Origin: Parachryseolinea silvisoli
GTDB lineage: Bacteria; Bacteroidota; Bacteroidia; Cytophagales; Cyclobacteriaceae
Direction: 5' to 3'
NCBI RefSeq assembly: GCF_021190955.1
Contig: NZ_JAIOAO010000005.1
Span: 489,609 to 553,608, forward strand
DNA: 64,000 nt
Position 1 is the stretch's first letter. Every line of letters starts with the position of its first letter. Shown piece after piece: positions 1 to 8,955 of the stretch. A program made the position numbers and the translations under genes. Under the pieces are notes generated by a model that was not told the origin of the DNA, ran no database searches, and saw only the letters and a program-made list of their open reading frames with translations.

Positions 1-1241
1 CCTGCCGGTTGGAAGGAAGATAAATAAAATGCCGGGTAGCTCCCGGCCACCAACCCGGTAATGATCGTAATCGCCAGCAGGCAAAGAGCCGTCAACCCCA
101 GGCCGGATGTTTCCAGGTGGATTGCCTTGCCCGTAAGCTGATTAAAGACCGGCAACACCAGCGGCACCAGCATGCAGCTGATGATCATGGCAATCGCAAC
201 GATCAACAACGTCTCGCTCAGGAACTGGCGGATCAGCAGCCCGCGCGGCGCGCCAAGCGATTTACGCAGGCCCACTTCGATAGCACGTTGAGCGGCCTTG
301 GCGGTCGAGAGGTTCATAAAGTTTATGCAGGCTATCAGCAGGATAAAGGCAGCGATAGATCCCACCACGTACAAGTAATGAATACGGGGCGTCTTATCGG
401 TCGACGAGTACAGGTATATATTCTCCAGAGGTTCCAGGCTCAGGTTCTTTTGCACACCCAATTGCTTGAGGTCTGACGCCCCATGCTTCTGAAAAGCTGT
501 ATTCATCTTAGCAATAACATCTGACAACGAATACCCCGGCCGCAGCTTGACATAGGCATTCATAAAATTCTGCCCGGCCCATTCATCGGCCACATCGTCC
601 TGGCGTACATACGCACCCCAACCGTCGCTTGTCATGGAAGCGAAGAAGTTTACCCGCAGGTGACTGTTCGCCGGTGGCTGCATCACCCCCGTCACCGTGA
701 AATCCACCGCCGGGCCGCCCTGATTGATGTTCAATACTTTACCAAGGGCAGACTCATTGCCAAACAGCTTGCGGGCCATGGTCCCACTAATAACCACACT
801 GTTGGGATGTGTCAGTGCTTTCGTGGGATTGCCTTCTATAAACGGAAACGTCAGCACCGACATAATGGTCGAGTCGGCCAGGTATCCGTCAGGCTCATAG
901 AACATTTTATCCTCATACCGCACCAGGTTGAGCGTAACGTTGGGCGGGCTTACAATCCGTGCTACCGTCTCAAACTCCGGCACCTCGTCTTTTATCCCCC
1001 AGGCAATGGGCGGCGACGTACGCGGATAAGGTTTAAAATCGCTCAGGTTTGAGCTCGACGTGATACGAAATACGCGCCCGCCGTCGCGGTGATAGGTATC
1101 GTAACGCAGCTCATCCTGCACATACAATACCAGTAACAGGCAGCAAGCCACGCCGACAGACAGGCCGACGATATTAATCAGGGAAAAGACCTTATTGCGC
1201 CGCAGGTTGCGTAGCGCCACGATGATGAAGTTACGGAGCAT
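1..1241 (-). CDS. FtsX/MacB-like ABC transporter permease, 3' part outside window
   Basis: Reading leftwards from an ATG at 1241, an open frame of about 413 codons runs off the window edge. It starts MLRNFIIVALRNLRRNK, followed by a first membrane segment (about residues 20-42), a large periplasmic MacB-like core, and further membrane helices from about residue 285. The segment NFMNLSTAKAAQRAIEVG and the following KSLGA are typical of the roughly 800-residue MacB/FtsX permeases that are very common in Bacteroidota. Only the N-terminal half is present. Such permeases act with an ATPase in efflux or lipoprotein/peptide handling; the substrate cannot be told and no ATPase gene is visible here. 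Family assignment is firm, function is inference. Confidence 0.85.
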   Translation of the reverse strand, partial: MLRNFIIVALRNLRRNKVFSLINIVGLSVGVACCLLLVLYVQDELRYDTYHRDGGRVFRITSSSNLSDFKPYPRTSPPIAWGIKDEVPEFETVARIVSPPNVTLNLVRYEDKMFYEPDGYLADSTIMSVLTFPFIEGNPTKALTHPNSVVISGTMARKLFGNESALGKVLNINQGGPAVDFTVTGVMQPPANSHLRVNFFASMTSDGWGAYVRQDDVADEWAGQNFMNAYVKLRPGYSLSDVIAKMNTAFQKHGASDLKQLGVQKNLSLEPLENIYLYSSTDKTPRIHYLYVVGSIAAFILLIACINFMNLSTAKAAQRAIEVGLRKSLGAPRGLLIRQFLSETLLIVAIAMIISCMLVPLVLPVFNQLTGKAIHLETSGLGLTALCLLAITIITGLVAGSYPAFYLSSFQPA

Positions 1242-1368
1242 GGGTTAAACGTTTGGGTACGATAAAACAATTACCCTGCATTTACGCCATGGTTACAGAA
1301 GCAACATAATTTATTTTGAAAATTTACCGGGTCGTTTTCAGACTACCGGGCCAGCCGCCACAGCCCCT

Positions 1369-2325
1369 TTAAACAAACATCTCCTCCACCTTGTCCTGTT
1401 TCTGAAAGATCTCCCGGATATGATAGGTCTTCTTATGCTGCGATTCGTAGTATACGCGCATAATCAACTCGGCAATAATCCCGAACGTCAGAAATTGGAT
1501 GCCCGCCAGCACCAGCGTCACACCCAGGATCAGCAAGGGACGCCCCCAGATCTCGTTCCCCAGCAGCTTAAGGACAAGGAAGTATACACTAATGGTCGAT
1601 CCCGAGAAAAAACAAAGTATACCCAACGGACCAAAGAAATGGATCGGACGTTTGAAATAGAATTTAAAAAACCACATCAGGATAAGATCGCTCAACACCT
1701 TGAATGTGCGGCCCAACCCATATTTCGATTGACCAAAGCGCCGCGGGTGGTGTTTGACATCCACATCCGTAATTCTTCCACCTTCGAGCACCGCCAGGAT
1801 GGGAATGAAGCGATGAAGCTCGCCGTAGAGTCCCAGGTTCTTGGCTATCTCTTTGCGAAATACCTTGAGTGTACAGCCATAGTCACGAATGGTAATACCG
1901 GTCATTTTGCGAATCAACCGGTTGGCCAATTTGCTGGGAAGTTTGCGCAGCAACTCGCCGTCCTGTCGATTCTTACGTGTGCCGGCGACCATGTCCCAAC
2001 CTTCCGATTTTAATTTCTCCAGCATAGCCGGGATATCGGTGGGGTCATTTTGCAAGTCGCCATCCATGGTGGCAATATATTCGCCGCAGGCTTCTTGTAT
2101 ACCCGCCGCCATAGCCGCCGTCTGACCGTAGTTGGCGTTAAAGATCACGAGCTTTACATGCGCATCGGCATGTAGTTTTACTTCGGCCACCGTACGGTCG
2201 GTGGAACCGTCGTCGACGATGATGACCTCGTATTCATAGCCCGGCAGCGCCGCGGCAAGCTGCTGTAACAACGGCCGAATATTTTCCTGCTCGTTGAAGA
2301 CGGTGATGACGATGGATAATTCCAT
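1369..2325 (-). CDS. Family 2 glycosyltransferase, ArnC/GtrB/DPM1-like, with two C-terminal membrane helices
   Basis: A 318-residue protein. The N-terminal GT-A domain starts LSIVITVFNEQENI, with VDDGS near residue 38 and DGDLQNDP near residue 89, the nucleotide-sugar and metal-binding signatures of polyprenyl-phosphate glycosyltransferases. Two hydrophobic helices lie at about 232-255 and 265-290, as in GtrB/ArnC proteins. The predicted reaction loads a sugar from a nucleotide donor onto undecaprenyl phosphate at the inner membrane. The divergent neighbour at 2464 is an ArnT-like transferase that would use such a lipid-linked sugar, so the two probably form a donor/acceptor pair modifying lipid A or another envelope glycan. 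The sugar itself is unknown. Confidence 0.88.
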   Translation of the reverse strand: MELSIVITVFNEQENIRPLLQQLAAALPGYEYEVIIVDDGSTDRTVAEVKLHADAHVKLVIFNANYGQTAAMAAGIQEACGEYIATMDGDLQNDPTDIPAMLEKLKSEGWDMVAGTRKNRQDGELLRKLPSKLANRLIRKMTGITIRDYGCTLKVFRKEIAKNLGLYGELHRFIPILAVLEGGRITDVDVKHHPRRFGQSKYGLGRTFKVLSDLILMWFFKFYFKRPIHFFGPLGILCFFSGSTISVYFLVLKLLGNEIWGRPLLILGVTLVLAGIQFLTFGIIAELIMRVYYESQHKKTYHIREIFQKQDKVEEMFV

Positions 2326-2463
2326 AGTTGCAAAGAAACAATGTTGATTTTTACCCTTCGTGAATTCGCTGTTGTGATGCCATTAAGTAATTTCACGATT
2401 CGGTAACGCAGCTGTTGCAGCGGTGTGGTAAGTTGGTGCTGAATTCTGGATTAATTCTGTATT

Positions 2464-4020
2464 ATGAACAATCGTCTCCTCCTGCTGGTGATTCTGAGCG
2501 CCCTGGTGTTCTTTGCTAACCTTGGTGGCACCTCCATTTATATCCTCGACGAAGCCCGCAACGCCGGCTGCGCCATGGAGATGTGGCAGCGGCACGACCC
2601 GATCGTTCCTACATTCAACGACGTACTGCGCACCGACAAACCACCCTTGCATTATTTTTTTATGATGCTGGCATATACCATCGGTGGCGTTACACCGTTT
2701 ACAGCACGACTGTTCTCCGCGCTCGCCGGCGTTATGCTGGTGGTGTTTGTATACCGCAAAGTGCGCACCGCTTTAAACGAACCGGTCGCCTTTTATACTG
2801 GGCTGGTGTTGCTCAGCTCCCTGCAGCTGGCCATTCAGTTTCACCTGGCTGTGCCCGATCCGTATCTTATTCTGTGGATGGCCGTCTCGCTCCTCTCCTT
2901 TTATACAGGATTTGAGGAAAACCGCCGCGCGGACATGCGTTGGTTCTATGTTGCGGCGGCACTCGCGTTTCTCACCAAAGGCCTTATCGCGATTGTCTTC
3001 CCCGGCATAATCATTTCGTTTTACTTACTCCTAACCCAGCGTGTCAACCTGACATCGTTCCGCAAGTTACGGCTGCACTGGGGAATAATGTTGTTCCTGA
3101 TCATTGCCCTGCCGTGGTATATCGCGGTGGGATACCAAACGGATGGCGCCTGGTTGCGCGGTTTCTTTATCGAGCACAACCTGGACCGTTACACCCGCAC
3201 CATGGAAGGCCATCGCGGCTTTCCATTGGCGCCCTTCGCAATCTTACTACTGGCGCTATTGCCCTTTTCCGTATTTATTATACAAGCCGTGAGGCTTGCA
3301 CTGCGTCAGCGAAAAGAGCATCCTTTTTTACTATACTGCCTGATCGTTGTGGTAACCATTGCCGGCTTTTTCAGCTTCTCAAAAACTATTCTGCCCAGCT
3401 ATCCGGCTCCGGCTATTCCTTTTCTGGCCGTCGTGCTGGGCTACTACCTGCACGCACTGGTGGAAGGCCGCCATACGCACGGGACACTCGCTTCCTTTAT
3501 TGCCCATGGCCTGCTGTGCCTCGCGATTCCCATCGGGGTATATATCGCGCTGGGGCAAGAGAAACCCCTGGCTCCGCTACAATGGACGGCCTGGCTGTTT
3601 GTGGCGCTGCCCGTGGGCTGTCTGACGGGAATGCTCCTCTATTTCCGCGGCCGGCGCGCGGGACTGATATATGTATGGAGTGGCGCCTGGATGCTGGCCA
3701 CGCTGTTGTTTTTCTACGTTGCCTTCCCGGCCGTGGATCAAAAGAATCCGGTAACAGAATCACTCCCAATCTTAACATCGTATCCCGATCATGAGTTTGT
3801 AGCGTACCGACGTTTCAACCCGGCATTTGTCTTTGCGCTGGGCCGAACCCTGCCGATGATCGATTCGCCGCAGCAAGTCGAAAACCTCCTGAAAAAAAAG
3901 ATCATAATCTTCTCCCGCACCCAATACCTGGACGACTTTAAAGATTATCCTTCGCTGAAAGTGATTTACCGGGGGCGCGATCTATTTGAACGAGGTGAAA
4001 CCGTCCTGCTCGCGAACTGA
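2464..4020 (+). CDS. ArnT-like family 39 glycosyltransferase (integral membrane)
   Basis: A 518-residue multi-spanning protein with about a dozen hydrophobic stretches. Near the N-terminus it has the periplasmic-loop acidic motif ILDEARNAG and then RTDKPPLHYFF, the hallmark of PMT/ArnT-type GT39 enzymes that move a sugar from a polyprenyl-phosphate carrier onto lipid A or protein. Length fits the ArnT family (about 500-550). It is divergent from the GT2 gene and its 3' end overlaps the PAP2 phosphatase gene by 39 bp, tail to tail. Acceptor and sugar cannot be read from sequence; aminoarabinose transfer should not be assumed because no ArnA/B/D genes are visible. Confidence 0.85.
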   Translation: MNNRLLLLVILSALVFFANLGGTSIYILDEARNAGCAMEMWQRHDPIVPTFNDVLRTDKPPLHYFFMMLAYTIGGVTPFTARLFSALAGVMLVVFVYRKVRTALNEPVAFYTGLVLLSSLQLAIQFHLAVPDPYLILWMAVSLLSFYTGFEENRRADMRWFYVAAALAFLTKGLIAIVFPGIIISFYLLLTQRVNLTSFRKLRLHWGIMLFLIIALPWYIAVGYQTDGAWLRGFFIEHNLDRYTRTMEGHRGFPLAPFAILLLALLPFSVFIIQAVRLALRQRKEHPFLLYCLIVVVTIAGFFSFSKTILPSYPAPAIPFLAVVLGYYLHALVEGRHTHGTLASFIAHGLLCLAIPIGVYIALGQEKPLAPLQWTAWLFVALPVGCLTGMLLYFRGRRAGLIYVWSGAWMLATLLFFYVAFPAVDQKNPVTESLPILTSYPDHEFVAYRRFNPAFVFALGRTLPMIDSPQQVENLLKKKIIIFSRTQYLDDFKDYPSLKVIYRGRDLFERGETVLLAN

Positions 4021-4689
4021 GAGCTCGCGGCCGGCACTCCCCCAACGAATAATGATCCAGCGCATCATCCACTCGGGCTTGCGCATATAGGCAACGCCGT
4101 AGTAAGCAGCGATCCCCACCACATTGCCGATCAGCGCTCCGGCAGCTACATCCCCGACAAAATGCTGCAACAGATAGACGCGCGAAAGCCCAACCAGCAC
4201 CGACAGGATCAACAACAGGACCGTAACAAAACGATTGCTCGAACACAACGCCAGAAATACACACAGTCCAAAGATGGTAACAGTATGGCCGGAAGGAAAG
4301 CTATACACTTGGTGCAATGCTACGCCTGGCACCAGGTGTACCGATTGGCCTTCGAGGAAGGCCGCGGGCCGCAGGGTTCGGGGGAACAACACCCGTTTGA
4401 ACAGACTGACAATCAAACCTTGCACTACACCGTTAGCCAGCATGGCGATGGAATTATACACCCGGTACAGCAAAAGCACGATGGCAGCCAACACGACAAA
4501 GGTACCATCTCCCATCAAGGTGATACCGGAAAACAATACATCGAGCCAGGGATGATGCAACCCATTGATAAGAAGAACGGATTCTATTGGCGCATAGACA
4601 ATGGCAATCCCCGCCAGCACGAGCACGGGCACAAAAAACAACACCATCGTATCGACATTAAAGCGGTCCTGGGTTATAAACATAGGCAT
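3982..4689 (-). CDS. PAP2-family membrane phosphatase
   Basis: A 235-residue membrane protein with the three PAP2 signatures in order: KRVLFPRTLRP (basic motif 1, with a longer spacer than the classical K-x6-RP), SFPSGHT (motif 2, around residue 133) and SRVYLLQHFVGD (motif 3, with catalytic His and Asp). Hydrophobic segments flank them. The family removes phosphate from lipid phosphates such as undecaprenyl pyrophosphate, lipid A or phosphatidic acid at the periplasmic face. Its position between an ArnT-like transferase and a lipid A N-terminal domain protein suggests recycling of the lipid carrier or lipid A dephosphorylation. The last 39 bp overlap the oppositely oriented transferase gene. 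Confidence 0.85.
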   Translation of the reverse strand: MPMFITQDRFNVDTMVLFFVPVLVLAGIAIVYAPIESVLLINGLHHPWLDVLFSGITLMGDGTFVVLAAIVLLLYRVYNSIAMLANGVVQGLIVSLFKRVLFPRTLRPAAFLEGQSVHLVPGVALHQVYSFPSGHTVTIFGLCVFLALCSSNRFVTVLLLILSVLVGLSRVYLLQHFVGDVAAGALIGNVVGIAAYYGVAYMRKPEWMMRWIIIRWGSAGRELSVREQDGFTSFK

Positions 4690-4868
4690 AGTGGTTCTGC
4701 TCCAAAGCTACCGTTGGATTGCTTCTTTATCGTGACTGGAAGGTAAACGAAGATTTAAGTTCGTGGTGTATAAACGACAGGACTACAGATTTGCAACATG
4801 TTCCGATAATACTGCTTTCACGAATTCATAAAGGATAGCGCGGGCACACCTTTATACCGGTATACTTT

Positions 4869-5498
4869 TTATGAGTCGCTGGTGGCGTTTTTTCCCAACA
4901 TGATATTGCGCGTGTAGATCACCACGCCCAATGCCTGCGCCAACAACAGCACAGGATCAACGCGATAGATGGCATATATTAGCACCAACCAGGCGCCGAC
5001 CAGGCTGATACCCCAAAACCCCAGCGGAAACACGGAGGCGCGAGCCTTCTCGGAAAAATACCATTGGTATATAAAACGAAAACTTAAAAATCCTTGTCCT
5101 ATCGCGCCGGCGATCATAAGTGGATGCAAGAAATCACTTTGCGTCAACAACAACGTTCCGTAGTCATGCCCCGCCAGCAGCAACCACACCGCGAGCACGA
5201 CCGGCATCGCCACTACCAACACGCGGAAAGGTAGCGGAATGCGCCGCCAGGCATCTTTCAACTGCAGGTTGCGAATATAAATACCGTAAGAGGTGAGCTG
5301 CCCGGCAAAAATGACCACGTCACCGCGCAGAATGCCATAGAGCAATAACAGGAAGGACGCCACCAGACTGGTCTGCCAAAAAAAGGTAGGCGAGATCACC
5401 CGACCGGCCCGCTCCGACTGAATCCACTGCACAATCATGCGGGCGGCAAACAACGCCTGGGCGAAAAACCCTAAACCGAAAATAAGGTATGTCTGCAT
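4869..5498 (-). CDS. Lipid A biosynthesis N-terminal domain (LABN) protein, two copies of the domain
   Basis: A 209-residue membrane protein containing two related blocks: FGLGFFAQALFAARMIVQW (from about residue 7) and GQGFLSFRFIYQWYFSEKA (from about residue 133), each followed by a W-rich helix and a Y-x-RN ending (YIRNLQL, YTRNIML). This is the LABN domain, otherwise found in front of some lipid-A-disaccharide synthases and often encoded beside GT2/GT39 genes. It has a small membrane role linked to lipid A or lipid-linked sugar modification; the biochemical activity is not established to my knowledge. Internal duplication of the domain is visible directly. Ends 179 bp before the PAP2 gene on the same strand. 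Confidence 0.82.
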   Translation of the reverse strand: MQTYLIFGLGFFAQALFAARMIVQWIQSERAGRVISPTFFWQTSLVASFLLLLYGILRGDVVIFAGQLTSYGIYIRNLQLKDAWRRIPLPFRVLVVAMPVVLAVWLLLAGHDYGTLLLTQSDFLHPLMIAGAIGQGFLSFRFIYQWYFSEKARASVFPLGFWGISLVGAWLVLIYAIYRVDPVLLLAQALGVVIYTRNIMLGKNATSDS

Positions 5499-5854
5499 GC
5501 AATGGTTCTAAAAGTAGTAAAGCCCTGGCGGGTGGCCGTACGTGTGGATGTTATTTTATTATTACCGCAAAAACTTATCGGTCTTTGCACAATCGATCGC
5601 GAAGCTTTTACAGATTAGCAATACCGGTTGGTCTTTATTTCGAAAATAACAATACACAATCTGTTTGTTGGTAATTCTGAAAAATGCAGTAGTGTTGACG
5701 TAGTACCGGCGTAGTGTTGTGCAGTCTACTTTTTTCGTTTCGGCCGCAGTAAAAAACATCTTTGACGGGGCAGCCATGCTGTGATGCAATATACCTGACT
5801 TATCCGGTATAGCGTGCGGCAAGCTTCCTGAAAAATTCTTAAACAACTACGCGT
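5499..5854. other. Intergenic region between divergent genes
   Basis: This 356-bp region separates the leftward LABN gene from the rightward GH16 gene and must hold both promoters. I see no convincing ORF or strong hairpin. A short direct repeat GTAGTGTTG occurs twice near 5689-5725. No promoter element could be placed with confidence. Confidence 0.5.
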
Positions 5855-8791
5855 ATGAGACACTTTTATCGGATTCTATTTTTACTGCTGGCCGCCGGTG
5901 GGTCGCCAGCCTTTGCGCAGACCCTGGTGTGGTCGGACGAATTTTCGCAGCCGCGGCTTGACGCCGAAAAATGGACCTACGAAGTAGGTGGCAGTGGCTT
6001 TGGCAACGGCGAGTTGCAGTACTACACTTCGGGCGAATCGAACGTCTTTGTCGGTTCCAAAACCAATGCCGCCGACACCGGCTACCTGGTGATCGAAGCC
6101 CGCCGCGAGAACTACGGCGTGCCCCCGGAAAATCGCCAGTTTACTTCCGGCCGTATTGTCACCTCCGGAAAATTCAACGTCAAGTACGGCACCATCCAGG
6201 CACGCATCAAACTGCCCAACTTGCAGAACGGCCTGTGGCCTGCCTTCTGGATGCTGGGCGCCAACTATCCGACCGATGGCTGGCCACGCTCCGGTGAGAT
6301 CGACATTCTCGAAGCCGGTTTTCAAACCGACTGGCAGACCAACGTCGCCAATCACAAGAGCCACTCGACGGTACACTGGTTCCAGGACAACTTCCAGGTA
6401 ATAGACCCCAATGCACCGGGCAACGGCTGGTGGGGCAATGCATCCGCCACCGGCAGCAATACCATTGCGGGTAACTTCTACGACGATTTCCACATCTTCA
6501 AAATAACGTGGACACCGACACAAATTCTCGGCTACGTCGACAACGTACAGTTTTATACCTTCAACATTCCTGTCGGCGATCCGAACTTCACCGAGTTCAC
6601 CACGAATCCCTATTACGTCATCATGAACCTCGCGGTCGGCGGCAGTAACTTTGTAGGCATCACCGACCCTGCACAAATCACCGCGCCGATGCCGGCGCAA
6701 ATGATCGTCGACTATGTGCGTGTATATGCAAACGCCAACACCCAAACATTCCAGGCCAAGAACCTGCCACGGCAGACCGGCACGTTTGGTGTCTTTACCG
6801 AAACGACACCGGTAACAGCCTCCCTCGGCGCCAGCCCGACGATCGATGTATGGAGCAACCTGACAGCTGCACCTACAACACCACAGGAAGGATCGGCAGT
6901 GCTATCATTCACCGCCAACCCGGGTAACTGGTTTGGTCTGGGCATCCCTACAGGCGCGACAAACGTCAAGAACATGCAGAACTTCATTGACGGTACTATG
7001 CGCTTCCGGATGAAGACCACATCGTCGTGGCCCCTCTCGATCGGCGTGATCAGCACGGCCAACGGCAACGCCCAGGCGAGCACACAAAGTAAAACCGTAC
7101 GCCTCGACCCGGCCGGCGCCAATCAGTATGGCCTGGTACGCGACGGACAGTGGCATGAAGTGGTGATCCCGATCAGCGCCTTTGGCAACGTCGAGTTCCG
7201 TTCCATCAACACCATGTTTTACCTCGTGGGTGATGCTCCTTCGTCTGCCGTCACGTTTGCCGTCGACAACATCTATTGGCAGGACGGCACCAAGGTCACC
7301 CCGCAAAACGGCAACTATATACTGTACAGCGACACGCAAACCGGTGTAGACCGTTTTGACCTCGGCACCGACGGCAACTTCTTTGTATGGGAAAATACAT
7401 TGACCCCGCTGGCCACGACACCTTCGGAAGGCAGCAGTGTATTGTCGTTCACCCACAACAACAAAGGCTGGTTTGGCGCGGCCTTTACGCCGAACAACGT
7501 ACACAACCTCACGGCGTACAAAAATACGTCGGCCCGGCTGGTGCTGTCATTAAAGACGTCGGATACCACCACGCCTTTTTACCTGGGCATGAAGAGTGGT
7601 ACCCGCGACGGCGAAGGCCAGAAGTGGATTGCGTTTGAACCCGGACAAACACCGTATGGATTCGTACGCAACGGCACCTGGCAAACGATCCAAATTCCGC
7701 TGAGCCAATTCTATGAATCGGTCAACCTGATGGAAGTTACGCAGTTGTTGCAAATCCTGGGAACAGGCAACATCGCAAACATCGCGCTGGACAACATTTA
7801 CATCACGGGCGGCGGCACGGCCGAACCCGACAACGGTGGCAGCAACGTAGCCCCTGTCGCAAATGCCGGTGCCGACAAAGCCATTACGCTCCCCACAAGC
7901 AACACAACATTCAACGGTAGCGGTACCGACAGCGATGGTACCATCAGCAGCTATGCCTGGACACGCGTCAGCGGTCCCAACACACCCACCCTGAGCGGCG
8001 CTACGACAGCCACGTTATCGGTGAGTGGTACAATCGCCGGTACCTATGTGTTTCGCCTGACCGTAACCGACAACGGTGGACTAACGGCCAGCGACGATGT
8101 AACGCTTACAGTGAACCCCGCCGCGACCGTCAACCTGGCCTTATTGAAGCCTGTCACCGTTTCGTCTATCGAAGCCGTTGGCACACCCGGCAGCGCAGCC
8201 GTGGATGGCGTGGCGACGAGCCGCTGGAGCAGTGTATTTAGCGACCCGCAGTGGCTGTATGTAGACCTGGGTGCCACATACTCCATCTCACAAGTGAAGA
8301 TCACCTGGGAGGCCGCCTATGGCCGCGACTATGTTGTTGAAGTATCGCCGAATGCATCGACCTGGACGCCGCTGCGCACCGTGACAGGCAACACCGCCCT
8401 TGTCAACGACCTGACGGGATTGTCGGGCTCAGGCCGCTATGTACGCGTATATGGCACCACCCGCGGCACGCCCTACGGCTACTCCATCTATGAGCTGGAA
8501 GTTTACGGCACAGCCGCCGGCGCCCGCACAGCCGCACCGGAAAGCATCACACCCATACTGGCTGAGGAAAACCCGGTCTTCTTTTATCCCAACCCGGCCC
8601 ACGACGTCCTGCGCATCGAAGGCCTGGCCGATGGCACAGAGGTCGGCTTCCTGTCGACGACAGGGGCGCGTCAGTATACACAGCGGGTGGAAAACCAGGC
8701 CGTGAGTATTGGCCACCTGCCCGCCGGAATCTACGTGGTACGCTACCGCCATGGCGCCCGGGACGTGCAGAAGAAACTGATTAAGTTATAG
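5855..8791 (+). CDS. Secreted GH16 beta-glucanase (laminarinase-like) with CBM-like, PKD, discoidin and T9SS domains
   Basis: A 978-residue modular exoenzyme. Residues 1-22 are a signal peptide ending FAQ. GH16 covers about 23-295 with the active-site motif GEIDILE (E148 nucleophile, D150, E153 acid/base), so endo-hydrolysis of beta-1,3 or mixed beta-glucans is expected. Two mutually similar beta-sandwich repeats follow (about 300-478 and 492-655, each ending in a DNIY-type motif) and look like carbohydrate-binding modules. Then come a PKD/Ig-like domain (about 668-757), an F5/8 discoidin domain (about 760-887) and a T9SS type A sorting domain from FFYPNPAHD near 909 to the end. The enzyme should be released or anchored at the cell surface. 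A strong terminator follows. Confidence 0.93.
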   Translation: MRHFYRILFLLLAAGGSPAFAQTLVWSDEFSQPRLDAEKWTYEVGGSGFGNGELQYYTSGESNVFVGSKTNAADTGYLVIEARRENYGVPPENRQFTSGRIVTSGKFNVKYGTIQARIKLPNLQNGLWPAFWMLGANYPTDGWPRSGEIDILEAGFQTDWQTNVANHKSHSTVHWFQDNFQVIDPNAPGNGWWGNASATGSNTIAGNFYDDFHIFKITWTPTQILGYVDNVQFYTFNIPVGDPNFTEFTTNPYYVIMNLAVGGSNFVGITDPAQITAPMPAQMIVDYVRVYANANTQTFQAKNLPRQTGTFGVFTETTPVTASLGASPTIDVWSNLTAAPTTPQEGSAVLSFTANPGNWFGLGIPTGATNVKNMQNFIDGTMRFRMKTTSSWPLSIGVISTANGNAQASTQSKTVRLDPAGANQYGLVRDGQWHEVVIPISAFGNVEFRSINTMFYLVGDAPSSAVTFAVDNIYWQDGTKVTPQNGNYILYSDTQTGVDRFDLGTDGNFFVWENTLTPLATTPSEGSSVLSFTHNNKGWFGAAFTPNNVHNLTAYKNTSARLVLSLKTSDTTTPFYLGMKSGTRDGEGQKWIAFEPGQTPYGFVRNGTWQTIQIPLSQFYESVNLMEVTQLLQILGTGNIANIALDNIYITGGGTAEPDNGGSNVAPVANAGADKAITLPTSNTTFNGSGTDSDGTISSYAWTRVSGPNTPTLSGATTATLSVSGTIAGTYVFRLTVTDNGGLTASDDVTLTVNPAATVNLALLKPVTVSSIEAVGTPGSAAVDGVATSRWSSVFSDPQWLYVDLGATYSISQVKITWEAAYGRDYVVEVSPNASTWTPLRTVTGNTALVNDLTGLSGSGRYVRVYGTTRGTPYGYSIYELEVYGTAAGARTAAPESITPILAEENPVFFYPNPAHDVLRIEGLADGTEVGFLSTTGARQYTQRVENQAVSIGHLPAGIYVVRYRHGARDVQKKLIKL

Positions 8792-8806
8792 TCTAACCTA
8801 CCTTCC

Positions 8807-8849
8807 AGCCGGAGGCGTTCGTATCGTGCGTCTCCGGCTTTCTTTTTTA
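8807..8849 (+). terminator. Intrinsic terminator after the GH16 gene
   Basis: AGCCGGAG (8807-8814) pairs with CTCCGGCT (8832-8839), extended by partly paired bases in between, and is followed directly by TTCTTTTTT. It lies 15 bp after the GH16 stop codon. Confidence 0.85.
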
Positions 8850-8955
8850 CACCGGCCGGAAATTCAGCTCATTCCCTCCCCGCGCAACAGGCCGTTCTTC
8901 GCTAAGAAAGTAAACGAATTGCTGCGTATTTTCAGTACGACAACCCGACCACGTT

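Noticed and set aside
3982..4020. Overlap of the ArnT-like and PAP2 genes as a frameshift or error
   Set aside because: Both reading frames are complete with good C-termini; a 39-bp tail-to-tail overlap is plausible.
5882..6745. Long antisense ORF inside the GH16 gene
   Set aside because: It is fully covered by a strongly supported GH16 domain on the plus strand and its translation shows no family features; similar antisense frames in other genes were rejected for the same reason.
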